Below, one piece after another: positions 63,377-64,000 of a DNA stretch of 64,000 bases. The first letter of the stretch is position 1. Each line of letters starts with the position of its first letter. Location of the stretch: contig NC_132973.1 of the NCBI RefSeq assembly GCF_047496725.1, forward strand, positions 6,547,233-6,611,232, written 5' to 3'. Under the pieces are notes generated by a model, which did not search any database, had not been told where the DNA came from, and worked only from the letters and a program-made list of their open reading frames with translations. The stretch is from Anoplolepis gracilipes (Eukaryota; Arthropoda; Insecta; Hymenoptera; Formicidae). Both the position numbers and the translations under genes were made by a program.

Positions 63377-64000
63377 CGTCTTACACCGCGTGTGAACACC
63401 TCTCACAGATATACGGATGATAACGGGGCATCGTTGCCTTGATAGAGGAAACGAATGCCGAGAGAACGAACGCGTCCGTGACAATTTTGACAGATTATTC
63501 TTTACAGTAATATTCAATATTACAGAGGATTTACTTATAAAAATAAAACGTATATATAGTTTGTAAAAATATTGCATAATTAAATGCTATAAAATATAAT
63601 AAAATTGAAGCTGTTATACGAGATAACTTTGATATATTAAGAGAGTATTTTATCGATATCGGAAGATATCGATTTTTATTTATATATAATTAACACCTAT
63701 GTCAAATTTCAATCTTTCGATGTCGAAAATCAATGTAAATCAATTTTACAGATTAGATTATCACTTCGTTTATCCGGTTATCCATAACCACGACCAGTTT
63801 AATCAAGACATTCCGGCGTGAGTAAATCACAGGATATTCCCGGAATATCCAACGCAGGCCCGATAGGGCGTGCACGATGACGTGGCGCTGTCTAAGTAAT
63901 TTAACGCGTTATCGGATAGCCTTAAAGTAGCAGCGTATCAAGCGTGAGGAGGCGAAGTAAGCAGAGTCTCTCGCAGGTTTCGTTTTGCCGAGTTCCCCCG

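Larger units (their letters stand above)
59511..64000. other. CpG islands and AT-rich DNA at the window end
   Basis: Islands lie at 59520-59930, 60370-60760, 61200-62660, 63180-63480 and 63770-64000. No exon is recognised, although a promoter or 5' exon of the NOL4-family gene beyond the right edge would be transcribed towards this region. Confidence 0.45.

Noticed and set aside
1..64000. Search by eye for transposase or reverse transcriptase, CRISPR arrays and telomeric TTAGG repeats
   Set aside because: None seen. Short degraded transposon fragments cannot be excluded without a repeat-library search.

Overview
The window reads as nuclear DNA of an insect, most likely a hymenopteran and plausibly an ant. 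AT-rich stretches of 1-3 kb alternate sharply with CpG-rich islands. There are very many long GA/CT, TA, AC and GAC microsatellites, and a split, spliced gene but no prokaryote-like coding density. The ant assignment is inference from composition only.

Only one gene can be supported: the 3' part of a minus-strand gene of the NOL4 (nucleolar protein 4 / NOL4-like) family. Two exons are visible. An internal exon of 51 codons (32300-32452) is joined in phase 0 across a 2,454-bp intron to a 990-bp terminal exon (28856-29845) that runs to a TAA stop. The translation across the junction closely resembles the vertebrate NOL4 block that ends its N-terminal domain, and a second NOL4-like motif (IDYSLPIT...YLKH) lies further down the terminal exon. 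The 5' exons, which should carry the start codon and first half of the N-terminal domain, were not found. They probably lie beyond position 64000, so more than 31 kb of the window would be one upstream intron or 5' regulatory landscape.

Layout. 1-28855 is gene-poor DNA downstream of the NOL4-family gene, with CpG-rich islands at about 6.0-7.6, 8.5-9.8, 10.4-12.1, 15.0-16.4, 21.1-22.2 and 24.9-25.6 kb. The 6.8 kb island holds the best core-promoter candidate (TATA box 32 bp upstream of an initiator-like TCAG, with a G-quadruplex motif further upstream). 28856-32452 is the NOL4-family 3' end. 32453-64000 contains further CpG islands (33.4, 35.6-37.5, 40.9-42.9, 44.5-45.3, 46.1-47.0, 48.2-51.5, 52.3-54.3, 55.7-57.7, 59.5-62.7 kb), a diverged duplication with a TAATTAG core at 42.8/43.3 kb, and a second pair of diverged repeats at 38.4/39.1 kb.

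Most open frames in the window are translations of simple repeats or of skewed purine/pyrimidine blocks. I saw no tRNA, rRNA, transposase, reverse transcriptase, CRISPR array or toxin/defence system. No novel multi-gene system is visible; the interesting material is regulatory and structural.
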